The notes below the pieces were generated by a model. The model did no database searches and was not told the DNA's origin. It saw only the letters and a program-made list of their open reading frames with translations. The position numbers and the translations under genes were made by a program. 64,000 nt of DNA from Alicycliphilus denitrificans_A. GTDB taxonomy: Bacteria > Pseudomonadota > Gammaproteobacteria > Burkholderiales > Burkholderiaceae_C. The stretch lies in contig NZ_CP126238.1 in NCBI RefSeq assembly GCF_044792555.1, positions 372,001 through 436,000 on the forward strand. Direction: 5' to 3'. Positions 24,324 to 32,644 of this stretch are shown here, piece after piece. The stretch's first letter is position 1; every line of letters begins with the position of its first letter.

Positions 24324-25250
24324 ATGGCAATGACTGGTGTTTTGCGTCCCGGACACGCACAGATCCGCGTGCTGGATCTGGAAGAGTCGATCAAGTGGTA
24401 CACCGACGTGATGGGCCTTCTGCCCATGGGCCGCGACAAGCAGGGCCGCGCCTATTTCAAGACCCGCGCCGAGCGCGACCATAACAGCGTCATCCTGCGC
24501 CAGGCCGACCAGGCCGGCATCGACTTCTTCGCCTTCAAGGTGCTCGACGACGCCACGCTGGCCGACTTCGAGCGCAAGCTGCAGGCCCATGGCGTGGAGA
24601 CCAAGCGCATCCCCGCCGGCGAGCTGCTGGAGACGGGCGAGCGCGTGCGCTTCCAGATCCCCACAGGCCACACCATCGAGCTGTACGCCCAGAAGACCGC
24701 CGTGGGCAGCACCATCGGCTGCCATGACCCCGAGGTGGACGTGATCGACGGCCCCGGCATCCGCCCCATCCGCATGGACCACTGCCTGCTCTACGGCGGC
24801 GACATCGACGGCAACGTCAAGCTCTTCACCGAGGTGCTGGGCTTTACGCTGGTGGAGCGCGTGAAGCTCGAGGATGGCCAGACCGACCTGGCCGTGTGGC
24901 TGACCTGCAGCGCCAAGGCGCACGACATCGCCTTCGTGCGCCACGCCGAGGACGGCAAGCTGCACCACCTGTCGTTCCAGATGCCCAGCTGGGAGAGCGT
25001 GCTGCGCGCGGCCGACATCATGAGCATCAAGCGCGTGTCCATCGACATCGGCCCCACGCGCCACGGCATCACCCAGGGCACGACGATCTACTTCTTCGAC
25101 CCCAGCGGCAACCGCCTGGAGACCTTCTGCGGCGGCTACGACCACTACCCCGACATGCAGCACATCACCTGGAGCTGGGAGCATGTGGGCCGCGGCATCT
25201 TCTATCACGACCGCAAGTTGAACGACGCCTTCCTGAGCGTGGTGACCTGA
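24324..25250 (+). CDS. dmpB: Catechol 2,3-dioxygenase
   Basis: A 308-residue two-domain extradiol dioxygenase that opens catechol to 2-hydroxymuconic semialdehyde. The Fe(II) ligands are seen as His153 (RMDHCLLYGG), His214 (LHHLSFQM) and Glu266 (NRLETFCGG). DHYPDMQHITW near the C-terminus is also conserved. It follows AAGGAGACA. Its stop overlaps the start of the next gene (TGATG), so they are coupled. Confidence 0.95.
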   Translation: MAMTGVLRPGHAQIRVLDLEESIKWYTDVMGLLPMGRDKQGRAYFKTRAERDHNSVILRQADQAGIDFFAFKVLDDATLADFERKLQAHGVETKRIPAGELLETGERVRFQIPTGHTIELYAQKTAVGSTIGCHDPEVDVIDGPGIRPIRMDHCLLYGGDIDGNVKLFTEVLGFTLVERVKLEDGQTDLAVWLTCSAKAHDIAFVRHAEDGKLHHLSFQMPSWESVLRAADIMSIKRVSIDIGPTRHGITQGTTIYFFDPSGNRLETFCGGYDHYPDMQHITWSWEHVGRGIFYHDRKLNDAFLSVVT

Positions 25251-25678
25251 TGCAGCGCAGCGTCGAACAGCGCGCCATCACCGCCGAGGCGGCGCACGCG
25301 GCTGTGGCCGCCGCCGTGGCCAAGGCGGATGAGCTGGGCATACGCATCAACGCGGCGGTGACCGACGCCTCGGGCGTGCTCGCCGCCTTCCTGCGCATGC
25401 CCGGAGCCTTCCTGCATTCGGTGGACATCGCCATCGACAAGGCCTACACCGCCGCCGGCTTCGGCTTTGCCACGGCGCAGTGGGCCGGCATCCTGCAGGG
25501 CGACGAGGCGCTGCGCCTGGGCATGCCGGTGCGCCCGCGCAACGTGGTCTTCGGCGGCGGCCTGCCGCTGCGCGAGGGCGGGGTGCTGATCGGCGGCATT
25601 GGCGTGTCCGGCGGCAGCGCCGAGCAAGACGAAATCTGCGCCCGCGCGGCCATTGCGGCGCTGGGCCTGGACAGTTAA
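25250..25678 (+). CDS. GlcG/HbpS family heme-binding-like protein in the meta operon
   Basis: A 142-residue protein with the GlcG/HbpS (DUF336) fold: INAAVTDASGVLAAFLRMPGA, SVDIAIDKAYTAAGFG, VVFGGGLPLREGGVLIGGIGVSGG. Homologues occur as an extra open frame beside extradiol dioxygenase genes in several beta- and gammaproteobacterial meta pathways. HbpS binds heme or acts in redox signalling, while the pathway-associated forms have no firmly known role. Start codon overlap with dmpB implies tightly linked production. Confidence 0.85.
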   Translation: MQRSVEQRAITAEAAHAAVAAAVAKADELGIRINAAVTDASGVLAAFLRMPGAFLHSVDIAIDKAYTAAGFGFATAQWAGILQGDEALRLGMPVRPRNVVFGGGLPLREGGVLIGGIGVSGGSAEQDEICARAAIAALGLDS

Positions 25679-25699
25679 CAAATCACAAAGAGACAAACC

Positions 25700-26593
25700 A
25701 TGAAGAAAACCTCCATCGCTGCTGCCGCGCTCGCCCTGTGCGGGCTGTGGGCGGCAGGCAGTGCCCAAGCCGAAGGCCACTACGTGCCCGGCGTCGAAGG
25801 CATGCAGGCGGCCAGCGTGCCGCCCCCGGGCATGTACTACCTGGGCTACCTGGTCAACTACAACATCGACGACTTCCGCGCACCCGGCAGCAGCAGCAAC
25901 CTGCCCGGCCACAACCGCGGCACCGTCACGGCGCTGGCCAACCGCTTCGTCTGGGTCACTAATTACAAGCTGCTGGGTGCCGACTATGGCGTGGAGGCCA
26001 TCGTGCCCATCATGCGCACCTCGCTCACCATCAACGCGGCAGGCATATCGGATTCGCGCTCGGGCGTGGGCGACGTGTACCTGGGCCCGCTGGTGCTGGG
26101 CTGGCATGGCCCGCAGTGGGACGCCGTGGCCGCCGCCGGCATGTGGTTCGACACCGCCAGCACCAGCCACCCGGCCTCGCCCGGCAAGGGCTTCAAGAGC
26201 ACCATGCTCACGGGCGGGTTGACCTACTACTTCGACGGTGCCAAGACCCTCTCCGGTGCGGCCCTGGCGCGCTACGAATTCAACGGCAGGAACGACGCCG
26301 GCCGCCGCCCGGGCGACCAGCTGACGCTGGAATGGAGCCTGGGCAAGTCGTTTGGCGCGGTGTCGGCCGGCCTCGTCGGCTACAGCCAGTGGCAGACCAC
26401 GAATGACAGCGGCACCGGCGCCACCAGCGACAAGTCCGCGCGCCACGCCGTGGGCGCCGAGCTGGTCTACCCCGTGCCGGGCGCGGGCGTGTTCCTCAAG
26501 GGCGCGCTCTACAAGGAAGTCAGCGCCAAGGCCGGCACCGGCCCCGAACCCAAGGGCTCGCTGCTGCGCTTCTCGCTCGTCAAGGCGTTTTAG
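25700..26593 (+). CDS. Phenol meta-pathway outer-membrane protein (MetA/SphA type)
   Basis: A 297-residue protein with a clear signal peptide (MKKTSIAAAALALCGLWAAGSAQA). VEGMQAASVPPPGMYYLGYLVNY is typical of the Phenol_MetA_deg family. Alternating beta-strand patterns and a terminal Phe (LLRFSLVKAF) mark an outer-membrane barrel. Members occur in aromatic degradation operons and are thought to let hydrophobic substrates through the outer membrane. It lies between dmpB and dmpC, in contrast to the classical Pseudomonas order. Confidence 0.85.
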   Translation: MKKTSIAAAALALCGLWAAGSAQAEGHYVPGVEGMQAASVPPPGMYYLGYLVNYNIDDFRAPGSSSNLPGHNRGTVTALANRFVWVTNYKLLGADYGVEAIVPIMRTSLTINAAGISDSRSGVGDVYLGPLVLGWHGPQWDAVAAAGMWFDTASTSHPASPGKGFKSTMLTGGLTYYFDGAKTLSGAALARYEFNGRNDAGRRPGDQLTLEWSLGKSFGAVSAGLVGYSQWQTTNDSGTGATSDKSARHAVGAELVYPVPGAGVFLKGALYKEVSAKAGTGPEPKGSLLRFSLVKAF

Positions 26594-26645
26594 GCCGTCT
26601 TCAAGCCGCACAGGTGTTTCACATTTCTTTTAGCAGAGCAACGAC

Positions 26646-28106
26646 ATGAAAGAGTTCCTCAACTTCATCAACGGTGAGTACGTTCGCAACACCAGCGGCA
26701 AGACGTTCAGCAACATCAATCCGGTGAACGGCAGCGTCATCGGCCGCATCCACGAGGCCGGCCAGACCGAGGTCGATGCGGCCGTGGCCGCCGCCCAGGC
26801 CGCCCTCAAGGGCGACTGGGGCCGCTTGTCGGTGGCCGAGCGCTGCAAGCTGCTGGACGCCGTGGCCGGCGAGATCAACCGCCGCTTCGACGACTTCCTG
26901 CAGGCCGAGATTGCCGACACCGGCAAGCCGCACCACCTGGCTTCGCACGTCGACATTCCGCGTGGCGCGGCCAACTTCCAGATCTTCATCGACACCATCA
27001 AGAGCACGGCCACCGAGTCGTTCAACATGCGCACGCCCGACGGCAAGACGGCCCTCTCCTACGGCGTGCGCGTGCCGCGCGGCGTGATCGCCGTGGTCTG
27101 CCCGTGGAACCTGCCGCTGCTGCTCATGACCTGGAAGGTCGGCCCGGCGCTGGCCTGCGGCAACACCGTGGTCGTCAAGCCCAGCGAAGAAACCCCCGCC
27201 ACTGCCACGCTGTTGGGCGAGGTGATGAATGCTGTGGGCATGCCCAAGGGCGTGTACAACGTGGTGCACGGCTTCGGCCCCGGCTCGGCCGGTGAATTCC
27301 TGACCAAGCACCCGGGCGTGAACGGCATCACCTTTACGGGAGAGACGCGCACCGGCAGCGCCATCATGAAGGCCGCGGCCGACGGCGTGCGCCCCGTGTC
27401 GCTGGAGATGGGCGGCAAGAACGCCGCCGTGGTGTTTGCCGACTGCGACCTCCAGGTGACCATCGACACGCTCACCCGCTCGTGCTTCGAGAACGCCGGC
27501 CAGGTCTGCCTGGGCACCGAGCGCGTGTATGTCGAGCGCCCGATCTTCGAGAAGGTCGTGGCCGCGCTCAAAGAACGCGCCGAGGCCATGAAGCCCGGAC
27601 TGCCGTTCGAGAAGGACACCAAGATCGGCCCGCTGATCAGCAAGAAGCACCAGGCCAAGGTGCTGGGCCTGTACCAAGCCGCCAAGGACGAGGGCGCCAC
27701 CATCGTCACCGGCGGCGGCATCCCCGACATGCCCGAGGCGCTCAAGGACGGCTCCTGGGTGCAGCCCACCATCTGGACCGGTCTGCCCGAGACGGCCACC
27801 GTGGTGACGGAAGAAATCTTCGGCCCCTGCTGCCACATCAGCCCCTTCGACAGCGAAGAGGAGGTGCTGGGCAAGGTCAACGCCAACCGCTACGGCCTGG
27901 CCACCGCCCTCTTCACGCAGGACATTGCGCGCGCCAACCGCCTGGCGCAGCAGATCGAGGTCGGCCTGTGCTGGATCAACGCCTGGTTCCTGCGCGACCT
28001 GCGCACGCCGTTCGGCGGCTCCAAGCAGTCCGGCATTGGCCGCGAGGGCGGCGTGCATTCGCTGGAGTTCTATACCGAGCTGCGCAATGTGATGGTGAAG
28101 TTTTAA
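26646..28106 (+). CDS. dmpC: 2-hydroxymuconic semialdehyde dehydrogenase
   Basis: A 486-residue NAD-dependent aldehyde dehydrogenase oxidising 2-hydroxymuconic semialdehyde to 4-oxalocrotonate (the dehydrogenative branch). CPWNLPLLLMTWKVGPALA and FTGETRTGSAI belong to the cofactor site. LEMGGKNAAVVF has the general-base region and FENAGQVCLGTERV the catalytic Cys. EEIFGPCCHISPF follows. Length matches DmpC/XylG. The gap to dmpD holds repeat copy D. Confidence 0.94.
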   Translation: MKEFLNFINGEYVRNTSGKTFSNINPVNGSVIGRIHEAGQTEVDAAVAAAQAALKGDWGRLSVAERCKLLDAVAGEINRRFDDFLQAEIADTGKPHHLASHVDIPRGAANFQIFIDTIKSTATESFNMRTPDGKTALSYGVRVPRGVIAVVCPWNLPLLLMTWKVGPALACGNTVVVKPSEETPATATLLGEVMNAVGMPKGVYNVVHGFGPGSAGEFLTKHPGVNGITFTGETRTGSAIMKAAADGVRPVSLEMGGKNAAVVFADCDLQVTIDTLTRSCFENAGQVCLGTERVYVERPIFEKVVAALKERAEAMKPGLPFEKDTKIGPLISKKHQAKVLGLYQAAKDEGATIVTGGGIPDMPEALKDGSWVQPTIWTGLPETATVVTEEIFGPCCHISPFDSEEEVLGKVNANRYGLATALFTQDIARANRLAQQIEVGLCWINAWFLRDLRTPFGGSKQSGIGREGGVHSLEFYTELRNVMVKF

Positions 28107-28109
28107 GTC

Positions 28110-28168
28110 AAATCGGCCTTTTGCCCTTGCTAATCAAGCGTAAGCAGCTACTGAAATAGAAGTAATTT
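28110..28168 (-). repeat. Dispersed palindromic repeat, copy D
   Basis: On the minus strand it reads AGCTGCTTACGCTTG, a TTAGC loop, AAGGGC and AAAGGCC followed by a T-rich end. It fills the 65-bp gap between dmpC and dmpD. Confidence 0.75.
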
Positions 28169-28171
28169 CGC

Positions 28172-29035
28172 ATGAGCATCAACGCATCCAACCCGGAGAT
28201 CGCGCACAGCATCGTCGCCGCGGGCATCCGCACCAACTACCACGACAGTGGCGGTGACAAGCCGCCGGTGCTGCTCATCCACGGTTCGGGGCCGGGCGTG
28301 TCGGCCTGGGCCAACTGGCGCCTGGTGATGCCCGCGCTGGCCGAGCAGGCCCGCGTCGTCGCGCCGGACATGGTGGGCTTCGGCTACACCGAGCGCCCGG
28401 CCGGACAGCACTGCGACATGGACACCTGGGTGCGCCAGGCCGTGGGCCTGCTGGATGCGCTGGGCATCGAAAAGACCGACCTGGTCGGCAATTCCTTCGG
28501 CGGCGCGCTGGCGCTGGCCCTGGCCATACGCCACCCCGAGCGCGTGCGCCGCCTGGTGCTGATGGGCAGCGTGGGCGTGCCCTTTGCCATCACGCCGGGG
28601 CTCGATGCCGTGTGGGGCTACACCCCCTCGGTGCAGAACATGCGCGCCATCATGGATTACTTCGCCTTCAACAAGGGCCTGATGAGCGACGACCTGGCCC
28701 GCATGCGCTACGAGGCCAGCGCCCGCCCCGGCGTGCAGGAGTCCTACGCCGCCATGTTCCCCGCCCCGCGCCAGCGCTGGGTGGATGCGATGGGCAGCCG
28801 CGAGGCTGACATCCGCGCCCTGCTGCACGAAACCCTGGTGGTCCATGGCCGCGAAGACCAGGTAATTCCGCTGGCCAACTCCACCACGCTGGCCGACTGG
28901 CTGCCGCGCGCGCAGCTGCATGTCTATGGCCGCTGCGGGCACTGGACGCAGATCGAGCACGCCGCGCGCTTTGCCCGCCTGGTCGGCGACTTCCTGACCG
29001 AAGCGCAGGCCGACGAACCCTTTTCCTTGAACTGA
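28172..29035 (+). CDS. dmpD: 2-hydroxymuconic semialdehyde hydrolase
   Basis: A 287-residue alpha/beta hydrolase of the meta-cleavage product hydrolase family, acting on the ring-opened product (the hydrolytic branch). LIHGSGPGVSAWANWR is the oxyanion region. The nucleophile elbow is VGNSFGGALA. The acid is in VVHGREDQVIP and the His in YGRCGHWTQIEH. Length is typical. It has no strong Shine-Dalgarno sequence and directly follows the repeat. Confidence 0.93.
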   Translation: MSINASNPEIAHSIVAAGIRTNYHDSGGDKPPVLLIHGSGPGVSAWANWRLVMPALAEQARVVAPDMVGFGYTERPAGQHCDMDTWVRQAVGLLDALGIEKTDLVGNSFGGALALALAIRHPERVRRLVLMGSVGVPFAITPGLDAVWGYTPSVQNMRAIMDYFAFNKGLMSDDLARMRYEASARPGVQESYAAMFPAPRQRWVDAMGSREADIRALLHETLVVHGREDQVIPLANSTTLADWLPRAQLHVYGRCGHWTQIEHAARFARLVGDFLTEAQADEPFSLN

Positions 29036-29064
29036 TCCCCGAACTGATGGAGTACCCGCCCACC

Positions 29065-29847
29065 ATGAATGCAGAACAGATAGACCAACTCGGCGCCGAG
29101 CTGTACCAGGCGCTGACCACATGCCAGGTGCTGGAGCCCCTCTCCAACCGCCACCCCGACCTCACCATAGAAGACGCCTACGCCATCCAGCAGCGCATGC
29201 TGGCGCGCCGCCTGGCGGCCGGCGAAAAGGTCGTCGGCAAGAAGATCGGCGTCACCAGCCAGGCCGTGATGGACATGCTGGGCGTGTACCAGCCCGACTT
29301 CGGCTGGCTCACCGACGCCATGGTCTACAACGAAGGCCAGGCCATCCCCGCCAGCAGCCTGATCCAGCCCAAGGCCGAGGGCGAGATCGCCTTCGTGCTG
29401 AAGAAGACCCTGAAGGGCCCGGGCGTCACCGCCGCCGACGTGCTCGCCGCCACCGAGGGCGTGATGGCCTGCTTCGAGATCGTCGACTCGCGCATCCGCG
29501 ACTGGAAGATCAAGATCCAGGACACCGTGGCCGACAACGCCAGCTGCGGCGTGTTCGTGCTCGGCGACCGACTGGTCGATCCGCGCGACGTGGACCTGGG
29601 CACCTGCGGCATGGTGCTGGAGAAGAACGGCGACATCGTCGCCACCGGCGCCGGCGCCGCGGCCCTGGGCCACCCGGCCAACGCCGTGGCCTGGCTGGCG
29701 AACACGCTGGGCGCGCACGACATTGCGCTGGAGGCGGGCGAGGTCGTGCTGTCGGGCTCGCTCGGCATCATGGTTCCGGTCAAGGCCGGCGACAACCTGC
29801 GCGTGACCATAGGCGGCATCGGCGGCTGCTCCGTCCGCTTCATCTGA
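29065..29847 (+). CDS. dmpE: 2-oxopent-4-enoate hydratase
   Basis: A 260-residue protein from ATG 29065 (GGAG upstream); ATG 29047 would add 6 residues. YAIQQRMLARRLAAGEKVVGKKIGVTS, KAEGEIAFVLKK and GACFEIVDSRIRDWK-like blocks define the hydratase/decarboxylase family, which hydrates 2-hydroxypenta-2,4-dienoate to 4-hydroxy-2-oxovalerate. It is paralogous to dmpH further down the operon. The two products form a complex in Pseudomonas. Confidence 0.93.
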   Translation: MNAEQIDQLGAELYQALTTCQVLEPLSNRHPDLTIEDAYAIQQRMLARRLAAGEKVVGKKIGVTSQAVMDMLGVYQPDFGWLTDAMVYNEGQAIPASSLIQPKAEGEIAFVLKKTLKGPGVTAADVLAATEGVMACFEIVDSRIRDWKIKIQDTVADNASCGVFVLGDRLVDPRDVDLGTCGMVLEKNGDIVATGAGAAALGHPANAVAWLANTLGAHDIALEAGEVVLSGSLGIMVPVKAGDNLRVTIGGIGGCSVRFI

Positions 29848-29861
29848 GACAAGGAATCCCC

Positions 29862-30776
29862 ATGAGCAAGAAGATCAAATGCGCCCTGATCGGTCCGGGC
29901 AACATCGGCACCGACCTGCTGGCCAAGCTGCAGAGGAGCCCGGTGCTGGAGCCGGTGTGGATGGTGGGCATAGACCCCGAATCCGACGGCCTGAAGCGCG
30001 CGCGCGAGATGGGCATCAAGACCACGCATGAGGGCGTGGACGGCCTGATCCCGCACATGAAGCAGGACGGCGTGCAAATCGTCTTCGACGCCACCAGCGC
30101 CTACGTGCATGCCGAGAACTCGCGCAAGGTCAACGCCGAAGGGGCGCTGATGATCGACCTCACGCCCGCGGCCATCGGCCCGTTCTGCGTGCCGCCGGTG
30201 AACCTGCCCGAACATCTGGGCAAGCGCGAGATGAACGTCAACATGGTCACCTGCGGCGGCCAGGCCACCATCCCCATGGTCGCGGCGGTGAGCCGCGTGC
30301 AGAGCGTGGTATACGGCGAAATCGTCGCCACCGTCTCCAGCCGCTCGGCAGGGCCCGGCACGAGGAAGAACATCGACGAATTCACCCGCACCACGGCCGG
30401 CGCCATCGAGAAGGTCGGCGGCGCCAGGAAAGGCAAGGCCATCATCGTCATCAACCCGGCCGAGCCACCGCTGATCATGCGCGACACCGTGCACTGCCTG
30501 ACCGAGGACGAGCCCGACCAGGCGGCGATCACCGCATCCATCCACGCCATGATCGCCGAGGTGCAGAAATACGTGCCCGGCTACAAACTGGTCAACGGCC
30601 CGGTGTTCGACGGCAAGCGCGTCTCGGTCTACCTGGAGGTCGAGGGCCTGGGCGACTACCTGCCCAAGTACGCCGGCAACCTGGACATCATGACCGCCGC
30701 CGCCGCGCGCACCGCCGAGATGTTTGCCGAAGAGATTTTGGCCGGCAAGCTCCAACTGCAATCCGCCGCTGCCTGA
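29862..30776 (+). CDS. dmpF: Acetaldehyde dehydrogenase (acylating)
   Basis: A 304-residue enzyme that converts acetaldehyde and CoA to acetyl-CoA with NAD. CALIGPGNIGTDLLAKL is the Rossmann fingerprint, MVTCGGQATIPMVAA holds the catalytic Cys, and RSAGPGTRKNIDEFT is conserved. It pairs with the aldolase DmpG, with acetaldehyde channelled between them. A short 14-bp gap separates it from dmpG and from dmpE. Confidence 0.95.
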   Translation: MSKKIKCALIGPGNIGTDLLAKLQRSPVLEPVWMVGIDPESDGLKRAREMGIKTTHEGVDGLIPHMKQDGVQIVFDATSAYVHAENSRKVNAEGALMIDLTPAAIGPFCVPPVNLPEHLGKREMNVNMVTCGGQATIPMVAAVSRVQSVVYGEIVATVSSRSAGPGTRKNIDEFTRTTAGAIEKVGGARKGKAIIVINPAEPPLIMRDTVHCLTEDEPDQAAITASIHAMIAEVQKYVPGYKLVNGPVFDGKRVSVYLEVEGLGDYLPKYAGNLDIMTAAAARTAEMFAEEILAGKLQLQSAAA

Positions 30777-30790
30777 AGGAGCCACACCTC

Positions 30791-31819
30791 ATGACCAAGC
30801 ACATCACCCTGCACGACATGACGCTGCGCGACGGCATGCACCCCAAGCGCCACCTGATGACGCTGGAGCAGATGAAGAGCGTGGCCCAGGGCCTGGACCA
30901 GGCCGGCGTGCCGCTGATCGAAGTCACCCACGGCGACGGCCTGGGCGGCGCCTCGGTCAACTACGGCTTTCCCGCGCACAGCGACGAAGAGTACCTGGGC
31001 GCCGTGATCCCGCTGATGAAGCAGGCCAAGGTCTCGGCCCTGCTGCTGCCCGGCATAGGCACCGTGGACCACCTGAAGATGGCGCACGGCCTGGGCGTGC
31101 ACACCATCCGCGTGGCCACGCACTGCACCGAGGCCGATGTCTCCGAGCAGCACATCACCATGGCGCGCAAGCTGGACATGGACACCGTGGGCTTTCTGAT
31201 GATGGCCCACATGAACAGCGCGGAAGGCTTGGTCAAGCAGGCCAAGCTCATGGAAGGCTACGGCGCCAACTGCATCTACGTGACCGACTCGGCCGGCTAC
31301 CTGCTGCCCGAGCAGGTGAAAGAGCGCATCGCCGCCGTGCGCGCCGCGCTCAAGCCCGAGACCGAGCTGGGCTTTCACGGCCACCACAACCTGGCCATGG
31401 GCGTGGCCAACAGCATCGCGGCGATCGAGGCCGGCGCCAACCGCATCGACGCGGCGGCCGCCGGCCTGGGAGCGGGCGCGGGCAACACGCCCATGGAGGT
31501 GCTGGTGGCCGTGCTCGACCGCATGGGCATCCAGACCGGCGTGGACGTGTGGAAGATCCAGGACGTGGCGGAAGACCTGGTGGTGCCGCTGATGGACTTC
31601 CCCATCCGCATCGACCGCGACGCGCTCACGCTGGGCTACGCCGGCGTGTACGGCAGCTTCCTGCTGTTTGCCAAGCGGGCCGAGAAGAAATACGGCATCC
31701 CCGCGCGCGACCTGCTCGTGGAGCTGGGCCGCCGCGGCATGGTCGGGGGCCAGGAAGACATGATTGAAGACACCGCATTGACCATGGCGCGCGCACGCGG
31801 CCTGGCGGTCAAGGCTTGA
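30791..31819 (+). CDS. dmpG: 4-hydroxy-2-oxovalerate aldolase
   Basis: A 342-residue metal-dependent class II-type aldolase that cleaves 4-hydroxy-2-oxovalerate to pyruvate and acetaldehyde. ITLHDMTLRDGMHPKRH has the RD motif near the active site. GFHGHHNLAMGVANS gives the two metal-binding His residues. The C-terminal domain (RVKYG-like AEKKYGIPARDLL) contacts DmpF. Length and order agree with other dmpFG pairs. Confidence 0.95.
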   Translation: MTKHITLHDMTLRDGMHPKRHLMTLEQMKSVAQGLDQAGVPLIEVTHGDGLGGASVNYGFPAHSDEEYLGAVIPLMKQAKVSALLLPGIGTVDHLKMAHGLGVHTIRVATHCTEADVSEQHITMARKLDMDTVGFLMMAHMNSAEGLVKQAKLMEGYGANCIYVTDSAGYLLPEQVKERIAAVRAALKPETELGFHGHHNLAMGVANSIAAIEAGANRIDAAAAGLGAGAGNTPMEVLVAVLDRMGIQTGVDVWKIQDVAEDLVVPLMDFPIRIDRDALTLGYAGVYGSFLLFAKRAEKKYGIPARDLLVELGRRGMVGGQEDMIEDTALTMARARGLAVKA

Positions 31820-31833
31820 AAGGACACAGCACC

Positions 31834-32622
31834 ATGGCATTGAGCAAGCAAACCATAGCCCAACTGGCCGAGCACCTGGAAACCTGCCAGCTGCAGGCGC
31901 GCGACACCCCGAAGATCACGGGCGACCACCCCGACATGGACTGGGATGACGCCTACGCCATCCAGGACGCCATCCTGCAGCGCAAGCTGGCACGCGGCGC
32001 GCGCGTGGTCGGCCTGAAGGCCGGCCTGACCTCGCACGCCAAGATGCAGCAGATGGGCGTGACCGACCCGGTGTTCGGCTTCCTCGTCGATGAATACGCC
32101 GTGGCCGAGGGCGCCGCGGTGGATACCAAGGCGCTGATCCACCCCAAGGTGGAGCCCGAGATCGCCTTCGTGCTGAAAACGGCGCTCAAGGGGCCGGGCT
32201 GCCATATCGGCAGCGTGCTGGCCGCCACCGACTTCGTGCTGCCCGGCATCGAGGTCATCGACAGCCGCTACCGCGACTTCAAGTTCGACCTGAAGAGCGT
32301 CGTGGCCGACAACACCTCGGCCGCGCGCTTCGTCGTCGGCGGCCGCGCGCTGCGCCCCCAGGATGTCGATCTGCGCACCGTCGGCCTGGTGCTGGAGAAG
32401 AACGGCCAGCCCGTGGCCCTGGGCGCCGGCGCGGCCGTGCTGGGCCACCCGGCCGCGGCCATTGCCGCGCTGGCCAACCACCTGGGCCGCCGCGGGCAGG
32501 AGATTCCGGCGGGCAGCCTGATCCTGTCGGGCGGCGCGACCGAGGCCGTTTCCGTGGCCGCGGGCGACAGCGTCTGCCTGCGTGTGCAAGGCATGGGCAG
32601 CGTGTCGCTGCGTTTTGCTTGA
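31834..32622 (+). CDS. dmpH: 4-oxalocrotonate decarboxylase
   Basis: A 262-residue protein from ATG 31834, homologous to dmpE over its full length (YAIQDAILQRKLARGARVVGLKAGLTS, KVEPEIAFVLK, GIEVIDSRYRDFKF). The VGLKAG segment and its place beside the tautomerase gene indicate the decarboxylase that removes CO2 from 2-oxohex-3-enedioate. The dehydrogenative branch therefore is complete. Confidence 0.9.
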   Translation: MALSKQTIAQLAEHLETCQLQARDTPKITGDHPDMDWDDAYAIQDAILQRKLARGARVVGLKAGLTSHAKMQQMGVTDPVFGFLVDEYAVAEGAAVDTKALIHPKVEPEIAFVLKTALKGPGCHIGSVLAATDFVLPGIEVIDSRYRDFKFDLKSVVADNTSAARFVVGGRALRPQDVDLRTVGLVLEKNGQPVALGAGAAVLGHPAAAIAALANHLGRRGQEIPAGSLILSGGATEAVSVAAGDSVCLRVQGMGSVSLRFA

Positions 32623-32644
32623 ACAACAACGAAGGGGGAAAACC

